From contig JAZHRO010000012.1 of NCBI GenBank assembly GCA_037157565.1, forward strand, positions 63,166,001 to 63,230,000: 64,000 nt of DNA, written 5' to 3'. The position numbers and the translations under genes were made by a program. The notes beneath the pieces are model-generated. The model did not search any database. It saw nothing but the letters and a program-made list of their open reading frames with translations, and had not been told where the DNA came from. Source of the stretch: Thalassia testudinum. Taxonomy: Eukaryota > Streptophyta > Magnoliopsida > Alismatales > Hydrocharitaceae. Below, in pieces: positions 1-11,838 of this stretch. Within the stretch, counting starts at the first letter, position 1, and each line of letters starts with the position of its first letter.

Positions 1-378
1 CACAAAGCCAAGCACAATTCTGACCAAAGCTCGGCCCAAGCACAAAACCAACCCAATTCTAATCACAAAGGATCCCCTTCAAAGCAAGCCACAATCGGAC
101 CAAACCTTAGCCCCAAACCCAGTTCAAAATCCGGATGAAGACTGGTTCATGCCCGAGTGTGTGCAAGCATGAGTGCACATGCGAGAGGATGGGGACTCGA
201 CCCCCTGAAGCTTGGGTGATCCTTAAGGGAGTTGAATCCCTTATATGGGCAAGTCTAGCCCAATCAGTGAACGAGGTGGGACTAAAAGTCCCCCTCTCCT
301 TCGTCTTTCCTTCTTCTTTGCAGCGTCTTCAACGTGGAGAATGGTTGCTCTCAATTGTAGACAATGATCATTGGGTTT
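1..378 (-). mobile_element. Athila-like LTR, first part (copy A, minus sense)
   Basis: This is the outermost layer of the left nest. It carries the near-palindromic GGTGGGACTAAAAGTCC motif (about 269-288) seen in the other LTRs of this family. Read from the minus strand it matches the opposite-facing LTR at 28886-31045, including a GGGTCGAGTCCCC block at 191-204. The sequence continues at 16344 after removal of the insertion that starts at 379. Its plus-side start lies outside the window. No coding potential is credible. Confidence 0.6.
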
Positions 379-3300
379 TGTAAAGACCCGTGCCGTTCTG
401 AGCCTTTTAAGACGTCTAGACTATTAGTCAGATGTCTAGTCATACGTTTGGACACCTTCCCAAGTAACTGAAAATCAAAATTTTTGGGTACAAGCTCGCG
501 TTTGCGCGTGCTCTGCGCGCAGATAGTACCCTCTCTTTTTCTTCCCTTCTCTCTCTTTTCCCCTTCCAGCGAACCCTAACCCACCATCTTTACAAACCCC
601 TCTTCCCCTCTCGTTCTGCCCACTCCACAGCACCTTCCTCTCTTCCTCTCCACCCCAGCGAGAGAGCTAGCGCGAGCGAGAGAGCGCGAGAGCGGCGACG
701 AGGAGGAGCAGCGTGAGGAGAAGAGGAGGAGTTGAGGCCGCGAGCTCGTGTGCGAGCTCACCGGAGGGCGCACCGCCGGAGCGGTGCGTGCAGGAGGAGT
801 GCATTGGGGGAGTCATCCCCGACACTGCTGCAGCAGGAGCTGCAGGCGAGGAGGCGAGCTGCGACCTTGCGCGGCAAAGGCGAGCATTAGCAGGTTCTGG
901 GTCTAGGTTTTTCCTAGAATTAGACGTCTTGAGTGACATTCAGACGACGGAGCAGATGTCTGAAGGCGGTTCCATACGTTTGAAGAGAGATCTTCGTGAA
1001 GGTACGTTCCCTTTACAGATACGGCCATGCAGGCCGCTCCGCAACTACACTTTGCGTGGCTATTTTGAGAGGATTTCACTGCCGCGTGCAGGATTTGCTT
1101 CGGGAAGGCGTGGGGCACGCCTTCCCATGCATTTCAGACATCTGGGCAGCTTACCAGACGGCTGAAAGCACTTCCAGACGTTCGGAGTGGAGGTCGGACG
1201 TCTGGAGTTGGGTCCAGACAGTCCAGAAGAGATCCTGGATGTCTAAGGACGACGCAAAGCCTGAGGTGCATTTCTGGACACTTTTAAGACGTCTGGACAG
1301 TGTGCCAGACGTCTGATTGAGTCAGTAACCCCGTTTTTGACCCGTTTAGGGTCTGTTTGAGGTTCGTTTTACGCAAATAAGATATCGGTGTTTTCCTTGT
1401 GAGTTCCTCTACTTGTTATAAGGCTTTCTATACTGTTCTGAATGTTCCATTGTGATTGTTCCTTGTTATAGGACTTCGTTCCGTTGCGGGTTCGGGGCTT
1501 GCCGAGACACGTGAGCCTACCGTTCGAGCCCCCAATACTCCTGGGTTGTCTGGTAGAGTGGCTTCCCCTAAGGACAAGCCCCTTTCGGCCCGAGGACGGG
1601 CCTCACCGCCTGTTGCATTCTATGGGTCGGGTTATTCTCCGTCCGGCCCCGGAGAAAACCCTCCATGGAATGCTCACTAGGCTCCTCCCAAGCTCATAAC
1701 CATCCTTAAGGTTATGAGTTTGGTCTCCTTCCTAGCTCGCAAGCTAGGAAACAAACATGCGTACAAAATATTTTTATGCATATGCTAAGGCATAGTGTTG
1801 TGTATGGGTAACTTCTAAGAAAATATTTTGTACTAACTGGAGGTAAGTATCTAAAATGGGTATAAGGGGCCTGTTAATACCCATATGAAATATGGGATAT
1901 TGAATTGGTATTCTTGTGAACCCATATTAGATACGGCGGTGAAGCTTGCGAGCTAGGTTACCTCCCTTGGGGTCAGGTTTACATCCTTATAGGTCGGGGG
2001 GTACGGGGTTGCCTCTTTCCCTCTCTCGTTTCGGTCGAGTACTCTCCCTCACTCAGGGTTTCTTCTGCCCTGCTTCCTGAATGCATGTGTGGAATAAACG
2101 ATTAGAACCTAGGATATGGCATGAATCCTAGGACGAGAATTACTTGAAATGTCTGCATGCGTGATTGAATTGCAATCCTGAATGAGTAGATAGAAATGTT
2201 AACAACTGCCTGTAATTGAACAAGAGATGCCTATGAAATATGAATTACCTATGCTAGTGAAACAGTTGCATGTGACCTGTCCTGTTGTATACGTTAAATG
2301 ATAGAATACGAGCTGCATGTGTAAAACCTGAGAATGGAAATGTAAATGATAGAATAAGAGCTACATGTGTATAACCTGAGAATGGAAATGTAAATGATAA
2401 AATACGAGCTGCATGTGTATAACCTGAGAATGGAAATGTAAATGATAGAATACGAGCTGCATGTGTATAACTGGAGAATGGGAATGTGAATGATAGAAAT
2501 ACAAGCTGCATGTGTATAACCTGAGAATGGAAATGCGAATGATGAAACCTGGTATGGAATGATATGAGGAATATGAGCATGAACCCTATAGGGAAATTTG
2601 GAGCAGAGCTCCTGGGAATAAATAAATGGATCTGGAAATGTGACGGGAGGTGTGCTGGCCCTTGAGTACATGGTACAAAAGGGGAGCGCATGTTCCCTCT
2701 TAGTGTAGAGGGGAGGTTGCCACCCTTCAGGTTAAGACCCAGGGTAGGTTTGGCCACTCTACACCGACTTCTGTTGGCCCTCGTGTACACAGTATCGGGG
2801 AGAGCTATTAGTGTAGGGAGGGAGCTAGCCACCCCACGGGGCCCGGAATTAAGCTAGCCAACCTACACCGACTTTTCTTGGCCCTCTGGGCAAACTGGGG
2901 TAGTAAGACGAGGGTGCGCGGATTGTGGAGGGGCGAGACCCCAGTTTGGTTCTGAGGGGCTAGACTCCTGTTACTGAGAGGGCTAGGCCCTATACTATTC
3001 TGTACTGTACTTTGGGGAGTACCCACTAGCGGAAACGACTGACCGCGTGCCAGTGCGGGACAGCTACCCATGCGCTTACCGCGCGTGCCGTAGTCACCAC
3101 TACGTCTAGATAGTGACCCCGAGGTGGTTGACTGGGTGTAGGATTATCACAGGGGCTCTCCCATCTAGGAGAGCACCACGTGTGGCTTCTACTGTTCGAA
3201 AAAGACTGCAACCAAGATCGTTCCCCTGAGGAACATTCGAGATCAAGAAAGAGATTTGGATATATATAAACCAGTGGGTGAAAAGGAATAACTTGTTAAT

Positions 3301-3697
3301 TAAGAATTGGAATAGCTAGTTTACCTGTTAGCTTTACTGCTTTAGTTAGTAGGTCCAGGTATTGAGCAACCCGAGTCTACGGTTGCAGAAGGTGCTAGGC
3401 CCAGTAGTAATAGCTTTCTTGTAGTACCCTTTTGTAGTAGTGAGTTCAAACTCTTATACTTTTATGCTCTGTGCTTTTACGTTTCTGCACTTTTATGTTC
3501 CTATACCTTGTTACTATTCTACTGTTGTGGTGGTGATATGTGCTGTAGCAGCTTTTACTTTCCCTACTGCTGTACTTTTTTACTGTTAGTTGCTTAGCAT
3601 AGCGAATGTGGTTTACTTTCCTGCTTTTTGGTTATTTCTCGTTGGACGACTGAGTCTTGGCATCAGTCGAGTCTAGCCGGTCTCGGGTCTTGTAGGG
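379..3697 (+). mobile_element. Solo LTR 1 (chromovirus/Tekay-like ends), main part
   Basis: It starts TGTAAAGACCCG and, after the nested Athila element, ends GGGTCGTAACA at 16343. The ends form the inverted repeat TGTWACGACCC typical of plant chromovirus LTRs, which is family knowledge rather than proof. The 5-bp flanks are GGTTT (374-378) and GGTCT (16344-16348), one transition apart, as expected for an aged target duplication. Total LTR length without the insertion is about 3.34 kb. It lies alone with no internal domains, so it is a solo LTR. Related LTRs lie at 57249, 59032 and 60114. The 400-1320 part is packed with AGACGTCT-type palindromes. Strand refers to the TG-CA reading direction. 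Confidence 0.75.
2304..2543. repeat. 48-bp tandem repeat, five copies
   Basis: Units begin near 2304, 2352, 2400, 2448 and 2496 and contain GAGCTGCATGTGTATAACC. Because 48 is a multiple of three, the minus strand stays open across it and gives a spurious ORF made of repeated 16-residue blocks. The other LTRs of this family instead carry a repeat of about 51 bp with GGCATGAATCCTAGG (61099-61215, 62760-62890). Confidence 0.9.
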
Positions 3698-5070
3698 TGA
3701 TAACACTGTATCTTGGGGTGATAATTCTGTTAAATATGATCCATCTTAAGAATAAAATGCACATCATAAATAGAATGAGAGCATTGCATGCATCATACGT
3801 CAAGATCGCTTATAAAACAGAATTAACGGCCATTTGTATAAGTACTTGTCAAAGCAGGCCTCAGATGAACAATCAGACTGCACAGATGGATTCAAAGCGA
3901 CGAACGGAGTCCAACGGACTCGAAATCGGCCAAATTCAACATCCGGAGCTCCTACAATGAGCCCAAGAAGTTCTGACCGTTGATCAACGGCCCACGGTGC
4001 GTCACGTGGAGCCCACTCGCCACGTCCAAATCGCCGCCCGCTTCCACCTTCACCTGGAGGACAAATCTCAGCCGTCGATCTTCGATCAAACGGCTAAGAA
4101 CCGCTCGCATGCCCGCCCTCGCCGCGACAAAGAAGTGGGCGCAGCACAGCGATTGGAGCGCTCACCCGCGCTCACGCGACATGAGTTCGAGTCACGCGGA
4201 GCGGAAATGCGGAAACGATGACACGCACAGGCAAAATTGGGCCGCCCGATCAGCAGCGGACGAACGCGATCGCGAGAAGTGGATCCTACAGATGCTACCT
4301 GACCAGACGCGCGCAATGACGCGGGCGCAAGGGCGCGATCCAGGTGTGCGCCTTGCGCGAGATCCCAGCCATCCAATCCTCGATCGGACGGCTTACGGCG
4401 CGCGCACACGAATTAGGCGCGAAGAAGCACGGCTGCGGGCTAATGACCGGCGAGCAGGAGTCTTCACCGACGTTTTGGGAAAGGTTTTAGCGACGACCGA
4501 GATGTCGCTAAAACCCCTTCTTCATTTGGAAAGCCCTTCCCCCTATTTAAACCCCTTCCAACCACCCATTCAAGGCATTCACTCCACTTGCAACTACTCT
4601 ACCCCCCTCCTAGCTACCTTTAAGCCCTTTTGTAATCGCCGGAGACGACGAGCCGTCGACGGAGCCCTCTCCACCACCGTGGCTGCCTCCCCGTCCCCCC
4701 TCTCTCTTTCTTCCTTTAAGCTTTACTTTACTTATGTTCAAGCATTCATTTAGTGTTGTAATTATGAACTAAAGTTGCATGATTAAAGAAGTTATTTTCT
4801 ATTCAATTGCTTGCTCTATTTTCTTTTCAAGTTGCATGTTGCGAATGAACCAATTCTAACCCTAATCTCTCTCTCTCTCTGTCGCTTTTCACCCACGCCT
4901 TTTCGCAAGCAAAACCCCGCAATTTTCATGACAAAAAGTGACAAGAACAATCCGATTTTTATGCCTTCCTGAGACCGACACTCTATCTCACATCCATTTT
5001 TTACTTTAAAACCAACGTCGCAAGTGCAAACTATAACGACACTTCCAAACACACGCACACACACAGGTCA
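3698..5070 (+). repeat. 5' LTR of the Athila element
   Basis: It starts TGATAACACTG and ends CAGGTCA, for 1373 bp. It matches 14836-16316 along its length. The 3' copy is about 108 bp longer, mostly because of two additional 50-bp units near 15631-15730. It contains a tRNA-like A/B-box segment at about 4146-4193, a short inverted repeat TTTTAGCGAC/GTCGCTAAAA at about 4486-4513, and a TATA box. A C/T-rich leader follows. Confidence 0.93.
4543..4551 (+). promoter_or_regulatory. Putative TATA box of the 5' LTR
   Basis: The sequence CTATTTAAA is preserved in the 3' LTR near 15797. It lies just downstream of the TTTTAGCGAC inverted repeat and about 30 bases upstream of a C/A-rich stretch suited to initiation. 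Inferred from sequence only. Confidence 0.55.
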
Positions 5071-5075
5071 GTTTT

Positions 5076-5094
5076 TAGCGCCGCTGTCGGGGAG
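5076..5094 (+). other. Primer-binding site (tRNA-Asp type)
   Basis: TAGCGCCGCTGTCGGGGAG starts five bases past the LTR and is close to TGGCGCCGTTGCCGGGGA, the complement of a plant tRNA-Asp 3' end, which is the usual Athila primer. Similar sites on the minus strand mark two further elements at 27284 and 32071. Confidence 0.85.
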
Positions 5095-6238
5095 GCAACG
5101 GATTTATTATGTCTTTTCCATTTTATATCCATGCTCACATCGTCTAACCCCTTGTCTCCATTTACTTGATGGCTGTAGGAATTCGGCGCTTGGACTGCGA
5201 AGCAGCGCAACTCATGACGGTAACAAGGGAGTAGGTGCAACAAGAACCGGTTGTGAGTAGTTCTTCACTCATGGTTGTTTGCTTGCTTGAAAATCTAAAA
5301 AGAAAATTGTGAAATTGAAAAAAAATTGACGTGGTGTATGATTACACTCTAACATTCTGAATAAATTCTTGGAGTGTTCTTTTCTCTTTTTGAGTGGTGT
5401 TTGCGAAGCCACCTTAGATTGACTTGGGCCGCACCACTCAACCCTAAAAATAACTCATCTAATAGAAGCTACATGATCATTAGGATGAGTACATTAGGGT
5501 TTTAAAGCCTCTACACAATAAAAGGAAATCTACTTTCACCAAATTGTGTGCAAAACTTGACGTGTCCACTGAAACTTATCTGAAAACATTAAGACACATC
5601 AATCTTAAAAGATACTAAAGTAAGGATGAAACATTAAAAGACACCACATCTTAAAAACATCCTTACTTGAAAACCATGTTTTGATAGGAGCACACACACA
5701 CTGAAAGTGGAAAACTAAGAGGCACTACCCCAATCAACGCCTCATCACATAACCCTAGCACAAGCACCATCCTAGCCCTTTTAAAACTGAGTAGACGTGC
5801 CCTAGGCAGGACTGGGTTAAGTCTCGAGAGGAGGGGTTTTGTTTGCTGGGCACTGGCTTTTATTCCCTTAGTAGAATATGGTGACTAGGCTGGGAGGCAG
5901 TGTCAAATGACCGCGGTTGTGGGGTCTATTGAACCGGTGGCGCAAGCAAAAGGAAGAACATTCCCTGTAATCCCCTCGTAATCAACCTGGCCAGATTAGC
6001 TTTGGGAAGGGGAGTCCAATGCTTACGGACTTAATCACCCTTTTTGAGATTTCTAGGTCTCCTAAGGAATACACCATAAGAACTAGGCTTGTTTGCTTGA
6101 TTGAACACACACTTCTTGCATCTGTCGCTCTCTGCATCCCCTCCTGTTCTTCTCTAGTGTATGCACGGGAGACGCTCACAGCATCCCAAGTTGTTTGTTT
6201 TGGGGAGGGAATCCAAGCAACTTGATTCTACTAGAAAC
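5095..6238 (+). other. Untranslated leader of the Athila element
   Basis: About 1.1 kb of non-coding sequence lies between the primer site and gag, as is common in this lineage. No conserved protein is visible in any frame. Confidence 0.7.
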
Positions 6239-8235
6239 ATGGCGGAACCTAGGGTAGATGAGGTTGAGAACCAACCCCCACCAGACACAATGGCCATCAT
6301 CCAAGCCCAGATTAATGCAAACCACCGGCTTTAGCAGCAGCAGATCCACATTATCATGCAAGCCATACACCGGTTACAGAACCCACAAGAGCAACAACCA
6401 CCACCTTTCCAAGGCCCACAAGGGCAACCGCCACTTGATTTACCACCATTCCAGGATCAACCGAGGCCCCTCCGCGATTTCTACAATCCTTTTGCCATTA
6501 GAGTCGAGCCACAACTTAGAATCCCCGAAGGGGGAGATGATTTTGAGCTAAAATCGAATGTCTTAAGTCTGATCTAGAGCCACTTCCATGGAAGCTCAAA
6601 TGAGGACCCCTTCCAACACCTAGAGGATCTTGATCGGATATCACGAACTATGAAACCTAGGAATATTAGCCTTGACATTGTTCTGATTAAGATGTTCCCC
6701 TTCTCATTAAGAGACAAGGCTTCTCATTGGCTTAGAACCCTAGGTAGACCCATCACCACCTGGGAAGAACTGAGGCATGCATTTTTGAACAAATTCTTCC
6801 CTATAGGAAAAACCAATGCCCTCAGAAGAGTCATTACTACCTTTACACTCCAGGATGGGGAACAGTTCCATGAGGCGTGGGAGAGATTTAATGAACTCTT
6901 GAAGAAATGCCCACACCACGAAGTACCAAGGTGGCAATTGGCCCAAATTTTCTACCATGGTCTGGACAGCAACCTACGGAACTTCGTTAATGCCTCGTGC
7001 GAAGGGAACTTCCTAAACAAAGACAAGGAGAGCACGTTTGAGCTCTTTGAGTCTATGAGAGAAAATTCGCTTAACAATGCCTCCATGACCCAGTTTAACC
7101 GATCCAGTCAGCCCCGTGGTGGGATTTATGAGGTACAAGCAAACTCTGGAATGGTTGACATGGACATCATTGCCAAGAAACTATATCGAGTGGAATTGGT
7201 GGATAAAAAGATTGATGAGCTACTGAACCAGGCCAGGAATCCGTTACAGACCTTCCCCCTAGCAAAAGGAGCACATAATGTTGACCTGGTCCAGCCCTTA
7301 AGCCAACTGAACCTGGAACAACCCCTGACCACGTTTCAGGGAGGCACCTTTGCTCCCTCAAACCTTGATTACTCTCTCCCCTCCCCATCGACATCTGCTA
7401 TCCTTGAAGATGTACAGGCTGTCCAAGGATATGCTAAACCTGATCCATTCTTCAGCACTTACAACACTAGTTGGCGTAATCACCCTAACTTTGGTTGGAC
7501 AAACCAGAAACCACTGCAATTCCAAAACCAACCCAGGCCGAACCAGCAGCCAAACTTGCCCCTATAAGCAAGGACCACCAATTAGACCCCCATATAATCA
7601 AAATAGGGCGGCCCCTCTCCCGCAAAACCAAATGGACACCCTGATAAAGATGATGGTTGAAATGAACCAGAAACATCAAGAAGAAAGGCCTTAGTAAAGG
7701 GACAGTTAAGCCAACTTCTGGATTGTAAACAACAAGGATCCCAACCTTCCCAACCACAACCGAACCCACAAAACATAATTAACAGAAGCCCCAATTCGCA
7801 AGGGTTCCAGGGCAATCCCGGGCAGGCTCACATGGTCCAGCCAGCCCCACAAACACCCCCTAGGTTTGGTGCTTCTTCATCTTCGTCTTCTCAAGGACCA
7901 ACCCATGGTCCCAATGCCTCTGCGAATGCGGTAACCTTGAGAAGCGACACCAAAACCCAGGAGCTCAAATGGCCGACTTTCCCCGATACCAACTCAGAAG
8001 AGGCACTGGAAAAACCCAAGACCCAGAAATAGATCCAATCCATGTTCAGACACCCTACCCTGAGGCCTTGGAGACAATCAAGAAAAAGAAAAATGTCATG
8101 GAAACTGAGGAGCTTTTGGAGATCTTTAAGCAGGTACAGATTAATATTCCGCTCCTCGAAGCCGTTAAGCACATCCCGGCTTACTCTAAATTTTTAAGGG
8201 ATGCATGTACACCCAAACGTAAGCCAAGACCTTAA
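6239..8235 (+). pseudogene. gag (Athila type), disrupted
   Basis: Gag builds the virus-like particle. The reading frame appears to begin at the ATG at 6239 (MAEPRVDEVENQ) and is followed by a Gln/Pro-rich head. In-frame TAG stops lie at 6332 and 6575, both where Gln is expected. The core retrotransposon gag domain is clear at 6650-7100: FPFSLRDKASHWL, then KFFPIGKTNALRR, then EAWERFNELLKKCPHH, then IFYHGL. The GIYEV motif follows. The frame shifts near 7560 and several more times before 8235. An ANAVTLRS block (about 7920-7950), normally followed by a basic stretch leading to protease, is still readable. No CCHC zinc knuckle was found, as is common for Athila gag. It is not functional in its present state. 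Confidence 0.9.
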
Positions 8236-8724
8236 GCACCTAGGAAGGTTGTGCTCTCCGAGCAAGCAAGTTCCGTAATACCAAGCAACCTTCCGCTCAG
8301 GCGAACTAACCTAGGAGCACCCTTGATTTCCTGCAATATAGGGGACATGGCATTTGATAGAGCGTTCTTTGACTTAGGTGCTTCTATCAATTTGATTCCA
8401 ACAACCCTGTACCACCAATTTGGTTTCGAAGAGTTGACACCCACACCTGTCACCATCCAGCTGGCTGATAGATCTGTGAAGACCCCGAAAGGGGTTGTCG
8501 AGGACGTGATTGTGCGGGTCAAGGACTTCTATTTCTCGGTCGACTTCTTGGTACTCGACATAGAAGTCTCTGAAAAATTACAGAACGCACCCATAATCTT
8601 AGGCAGTCCTTTCTTAGCTACGACTAAGGCAAACATTGATTGTGACACGGGATGTATGGAAATCGCCATCGGAGACAAGAAAATGCAATTGGATATCTTC
8701 CGGGCGACCAAGTCTTTTGATTGA
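8236..8724 (+). pseudogene. Retroviral-type aspartic protease domain
   Basis: The frame stays open from about 8236 to the TGA at 8722. The active-site DLGAS is at 8371-8385. It is followed by the flap-like QLADRSVKTPKGVVEDV block and the ILGSPFLATTKA motif, which together are diagnostic of the Athila protease. It would process Gag-Pol. The domain itself has no internal stop, but the surrounding polyprotein is broken, so it cannot be expressed as part of gag-pol. Confidence 0.9.
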
Positions 8725-10110
8725 GATTGTGTTGAGGAACACGATCCCGTGGAAACTTTGGTCGAGGAATGCCTCACCCTTAGTTCTGTCTCAGACCAAC
8801 AATCCTGTAACGACTGTTCTGACCCGTCACCATCGCTACCCATGGACCTCTGTAAGGCTGACTACCATCAAACAACACCATTTGAGGAAATCGATGTTGA
8901 TCAACTCCGGCCTTTCCCTTTCCCGTCAACTATTGTTCCTCCCGCACCCGAACTTAAGCCACTAGCTGAGAACCTCAAGTATGTCTTCCTGGGACCTGAC
9001 CAGACCTTCCCTGTGATTATTAACTCTCATCTAACCCAGGATCAGGAACTCAGGTTGACCGTGACCCTTTCGGAACATCGGGCCGCCATTGGATGGATCA
9101 TTTCGGATTTGAGAGGAATTAGCCCCTCCTATTGCCCTCATAAGATTTACCTGGAGGATGGGGCACGACCCTCCCGCCAGATGCAGAGACGATTAAACCC
9201 AAACATGCGGGAGGTTGTTAAGCAAGAAATTATCAAGTGGCTTGACGCCAACATCATCTATCCTATCTCTGATAGCCCCTGGGTGAGCCCCACTCAAGTG
9301 GTTCCAAAGAAAGCCGGGCTCACCGTTGTCACCAGTGAGCATTGCAAATCCATCCCCACCCGCACCACCACCGCATGGCAAGTGTGTATTGACTATAGGA
9401 AGCTTAATGAAGCCACTAAGAAGGATCATTTCCCCTTGCCATTCATTGACCAGATCCTTGAAAGATTGGCAGGGCAAAAGTATTTTTGCTTTCTGGATGG
9501 ATATTCAGGATATAACCAAGTCGCAATTACACTGGAATATCAAGAAAATACCACATTCACTTGCCCGTACGGCACGTTTGCATTCCGTCAAATGTCGTTC
9601 GGGTTATGCAACGCACCTGCTACCTTTCAGCATTGCATGCTAGTCATTTTTTCAAAAATGGTGGGTGAATACTTAGAGGTCTTTATGGATGATTTCTCTG
9701 TATTTGGGAATTCATTCGACCACTATCTGAGCAACTTGGAGAATATCCTGAAACGATCTATCGAGGTTAACCTGGTGTTAAGTTGGGAAAAGAGCCATTT
9801 TATGGTTCAAGAAGGAATCATTCTCGGTCACATCGTATCGCATAGGGGCATTGAGGTGGATCGAGCTAAGGTTGATTTGATTTCCAAACTTCCTCCGCCT
9901 AGCTCGGTCCGACCGATTCACTCATTCCTGGGACATGTTGGCTTCTACCGAAGGTTCATTAAAGACTTCTCCAAGCTTTCCAAACCCTTACCCGACCTTC
10001 TGGCCAACGACACCATATTCCACATGACCTCTGATTGCATCCAGGCTTATCACACCCTCCAGGACTTAGTTTCCACAGCACCTGTACTTCAGCCCCCGTA
10101 TTGGTCCTAG
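8725..10110 (+). pseudogene. Reverse transcriptase domain of pol
   Basis: RT copies the element RNA into DNA. A long open frame carries VVPKKAGLTVV, a spacer typical of Athila (TSEH followed by IPTRTTTAW), VCIDYRKLNEATKKDHFPLP, FCFLDGYSGYNQV, TFAFRQMSFGLCNAPATFQ, and the catalytic FMDDF at about 9680-9697. A connection region with ILGHIVSHRGIEV and FLGHVGFYRRFI follows. The frame ends at a TAG at 10108 just before the RNase H start. All catalytic aspartates remain, so the domain was under constraint until fairly late. Confidence 0.93.
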
Positions 10111-10701
10111 AACTTTGAGATTATGTGTGATGCATTAGATTTTGCCATAGGCGTTGTCCTAGGACAAAGGCAAGACAAGAAACCCGTGGTGATTTACTAC
10201 GCGAGCAAAACGTTGGATGTGGCCCAACGAAATTATACGGTCACAGAGAAAGAATTGCTCGCTGTAGTCTTCAGACTTGAGAAGTTCCGACCTTACCTGC
10301 TGGGATCCCATGTGACCATCTATACTGACCATTCAGCCATCCAGCACCTGTTGGCTAAGAAGGACGCAAAGCCCAGGCTCATCAGATGGATCCTACACTT
10401 GCAGGAATTTGACCTGGAAATCTGCGACAAGGCCAGATCAAAGAATGTGGTGGCTGACCACTTATCCAGACTTCACCCAGACCACATCAGACCCTCCCTG
10501 CCTTTATCTGACACCTTCCCCGATGAACACATTCTAGCTGTGCAAGACAAGAGACTGCCTTGGTATGCTAACTATGTCAACTACCCGGTTGTAGGACAGA
10601 CCCCGCACAGCTGGTCCAGACAGCAACAGGACAGGTTCTTGGCCGAGGCCAAGCACTATTTCTGGGATAATCCCATGTTGTTTCGCCTCTGTGCTGACTA
10701 G
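10111..10701 (+). pseudogene. RNase H domain of pol
   Basis: It continues pol in the same frame after the TAG at 10108. It shows the Asp of MCDALDFAIGVVLGQ, the VTEKELLAVVF block with the catalytic Glu, YTDHSAIQHLL with an Asp, and the terminal ADHLSRL. This order is typical of Ty3/gypsy RNase H, which removes the RNA template. The frame stops at TAG 10699 where a Gln is expected by family comparison (C-A-D-stop-IIRRC). Confidence 0.92.
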
Positions 10702-11838
10702 ATCATCAGGAGGTGTATCCCCGAGAACGAAGTTCAGAGTGTGCTATCTTTCTGTCATGACCAAGGTTGTGGTGGCCACTTCTCTGGAGAGAAAACGGCT
10801 GCGAAGGTTCTGCAGTCTGGATTTTACTGGCCGTCCCTATTTAAGGGTGCACACAACTTTGCCAAAACTTGCTCACGCTGCCAAACACTAGGGACCATGA
10901 CCAGAAAAGAAATGATGCCCTTTCAGCCCATTTTGATTGTCGAAATCTTTGACGTTTAGGGTATCGATTTTATGGGCCCCTTTCCACCATTCAACGGCTT
11001 AGAGTACATCCTAGTCTCGGTAGACTATGTTTCTAAATGGATTGAAGCCGTCGTCACCCGCGGATGTGATCATAAGACTGTCATGGACTTTGTTAAGCAG
11101 AACATTTTTTCCCAGTTTGGAATACCAAAGGCCATGATCAGTGATGGTGAAAGTCATTTTATTCACTCCCAATTCTGTGCCCTACTTAGAAAATACAGGG
11201 TTAACCATCGCATTGCAACCCCGTATCATCCGCAAACAAATGGGCAGACCGAGGTCTCAAATAGACAAATCAAGAATATTTTACAGAAGACTGCGAAACC
11301 TGACAAGAAAGACTAGTCTACACGACTAGATAATTCCCTGTGGGCATGTAGGACCGCTTTCAAGACCTCGCTAGGCATGTCGCCTTATCGCCTGGTCTTT
11401 GGCAAAGCCTGCCGCCTTCCTGTCGAATTGGAACATCGGGCTTACTAGGCTGTCAAGCAGTGTAACATGGATTCCCAGTTAACAGGTGCGCAGAGGACGC
11501 TCCAACTCTTTGAGCTCGAAGAAATTCGTCGGGACGCCTTTGAGAATAGTCGACTGTATAAGAAGAAAATGAAAGTCATCCACGACCGACTCATCCATAG
11601 AAAGACGTTTGAGCCTAACCAGCAAGTCTGGCTTTTCGATGCCTGCCTAAAACTCTTTCTGGGGAAACTCAGATCCAAGTGTACAGGACCATTTAAGGTG
11701 GTCAAGCCTCACTCCAATGGGGCGATTGAAATCGCTGATCCGAACACTGGGCACACTTTTACAGTAAATGGCCAAAGATTAAAACACTTCCTAGCCCAGG
11801 TTCCCCCAAAGGAAAGTGTCACCCTCATTGAGGGATGA
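10702..11838 (+). pseudogene. Integrase domain of pol, multiple stops
   Basis: The zinc-binding region is readable as CHDQGCGGHFS and then CSRCQTLG. The catalytic core follows with Asp at GIDFMGPFPPF (about 10963), Asp at SDGESHF (about 11140) and Glu at GQTEVSNRQIK (about 11250). The C-terminus has the GPF block (CTGPFKVVKPH) and VNGQRLKHFL, ending at the TGA at 11836. In-frame TAG stops at 10957, 11314 and 11446 stand where the family has Trp. All three are single TGG-to-TAG transitions. Integrase would insert the cDNA, but this copy is dead. Confidence 0.92.

Noticed and set aside
713..1165. 150-codon plus-strand open frame
   Set aside because: Lies in the GC-rich AGACGTCT region of an LTR; no domain, and related LTRs do not keep the frame.
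400..1320. CRISPR-like array
   Set aside because: The repeated unit is a short palindrome with irregular spacing in a plant LTR; no regular repeat-spacer structure and no cas genes.
2254..2832. 192-codon minus-strand open frame
   Set aside because: It is created by a 48-bp tandem repeat (a multiple of three) inside a solo LTR, giving repeated 16-residue blocks; it is not conserved in related LTRs.
3980..4753. 257-codon plus-strand open frame
   Set aside because: Entirely within the 5' LTR; the matching 3' LTR region does not keep it open, and it shows no domain.
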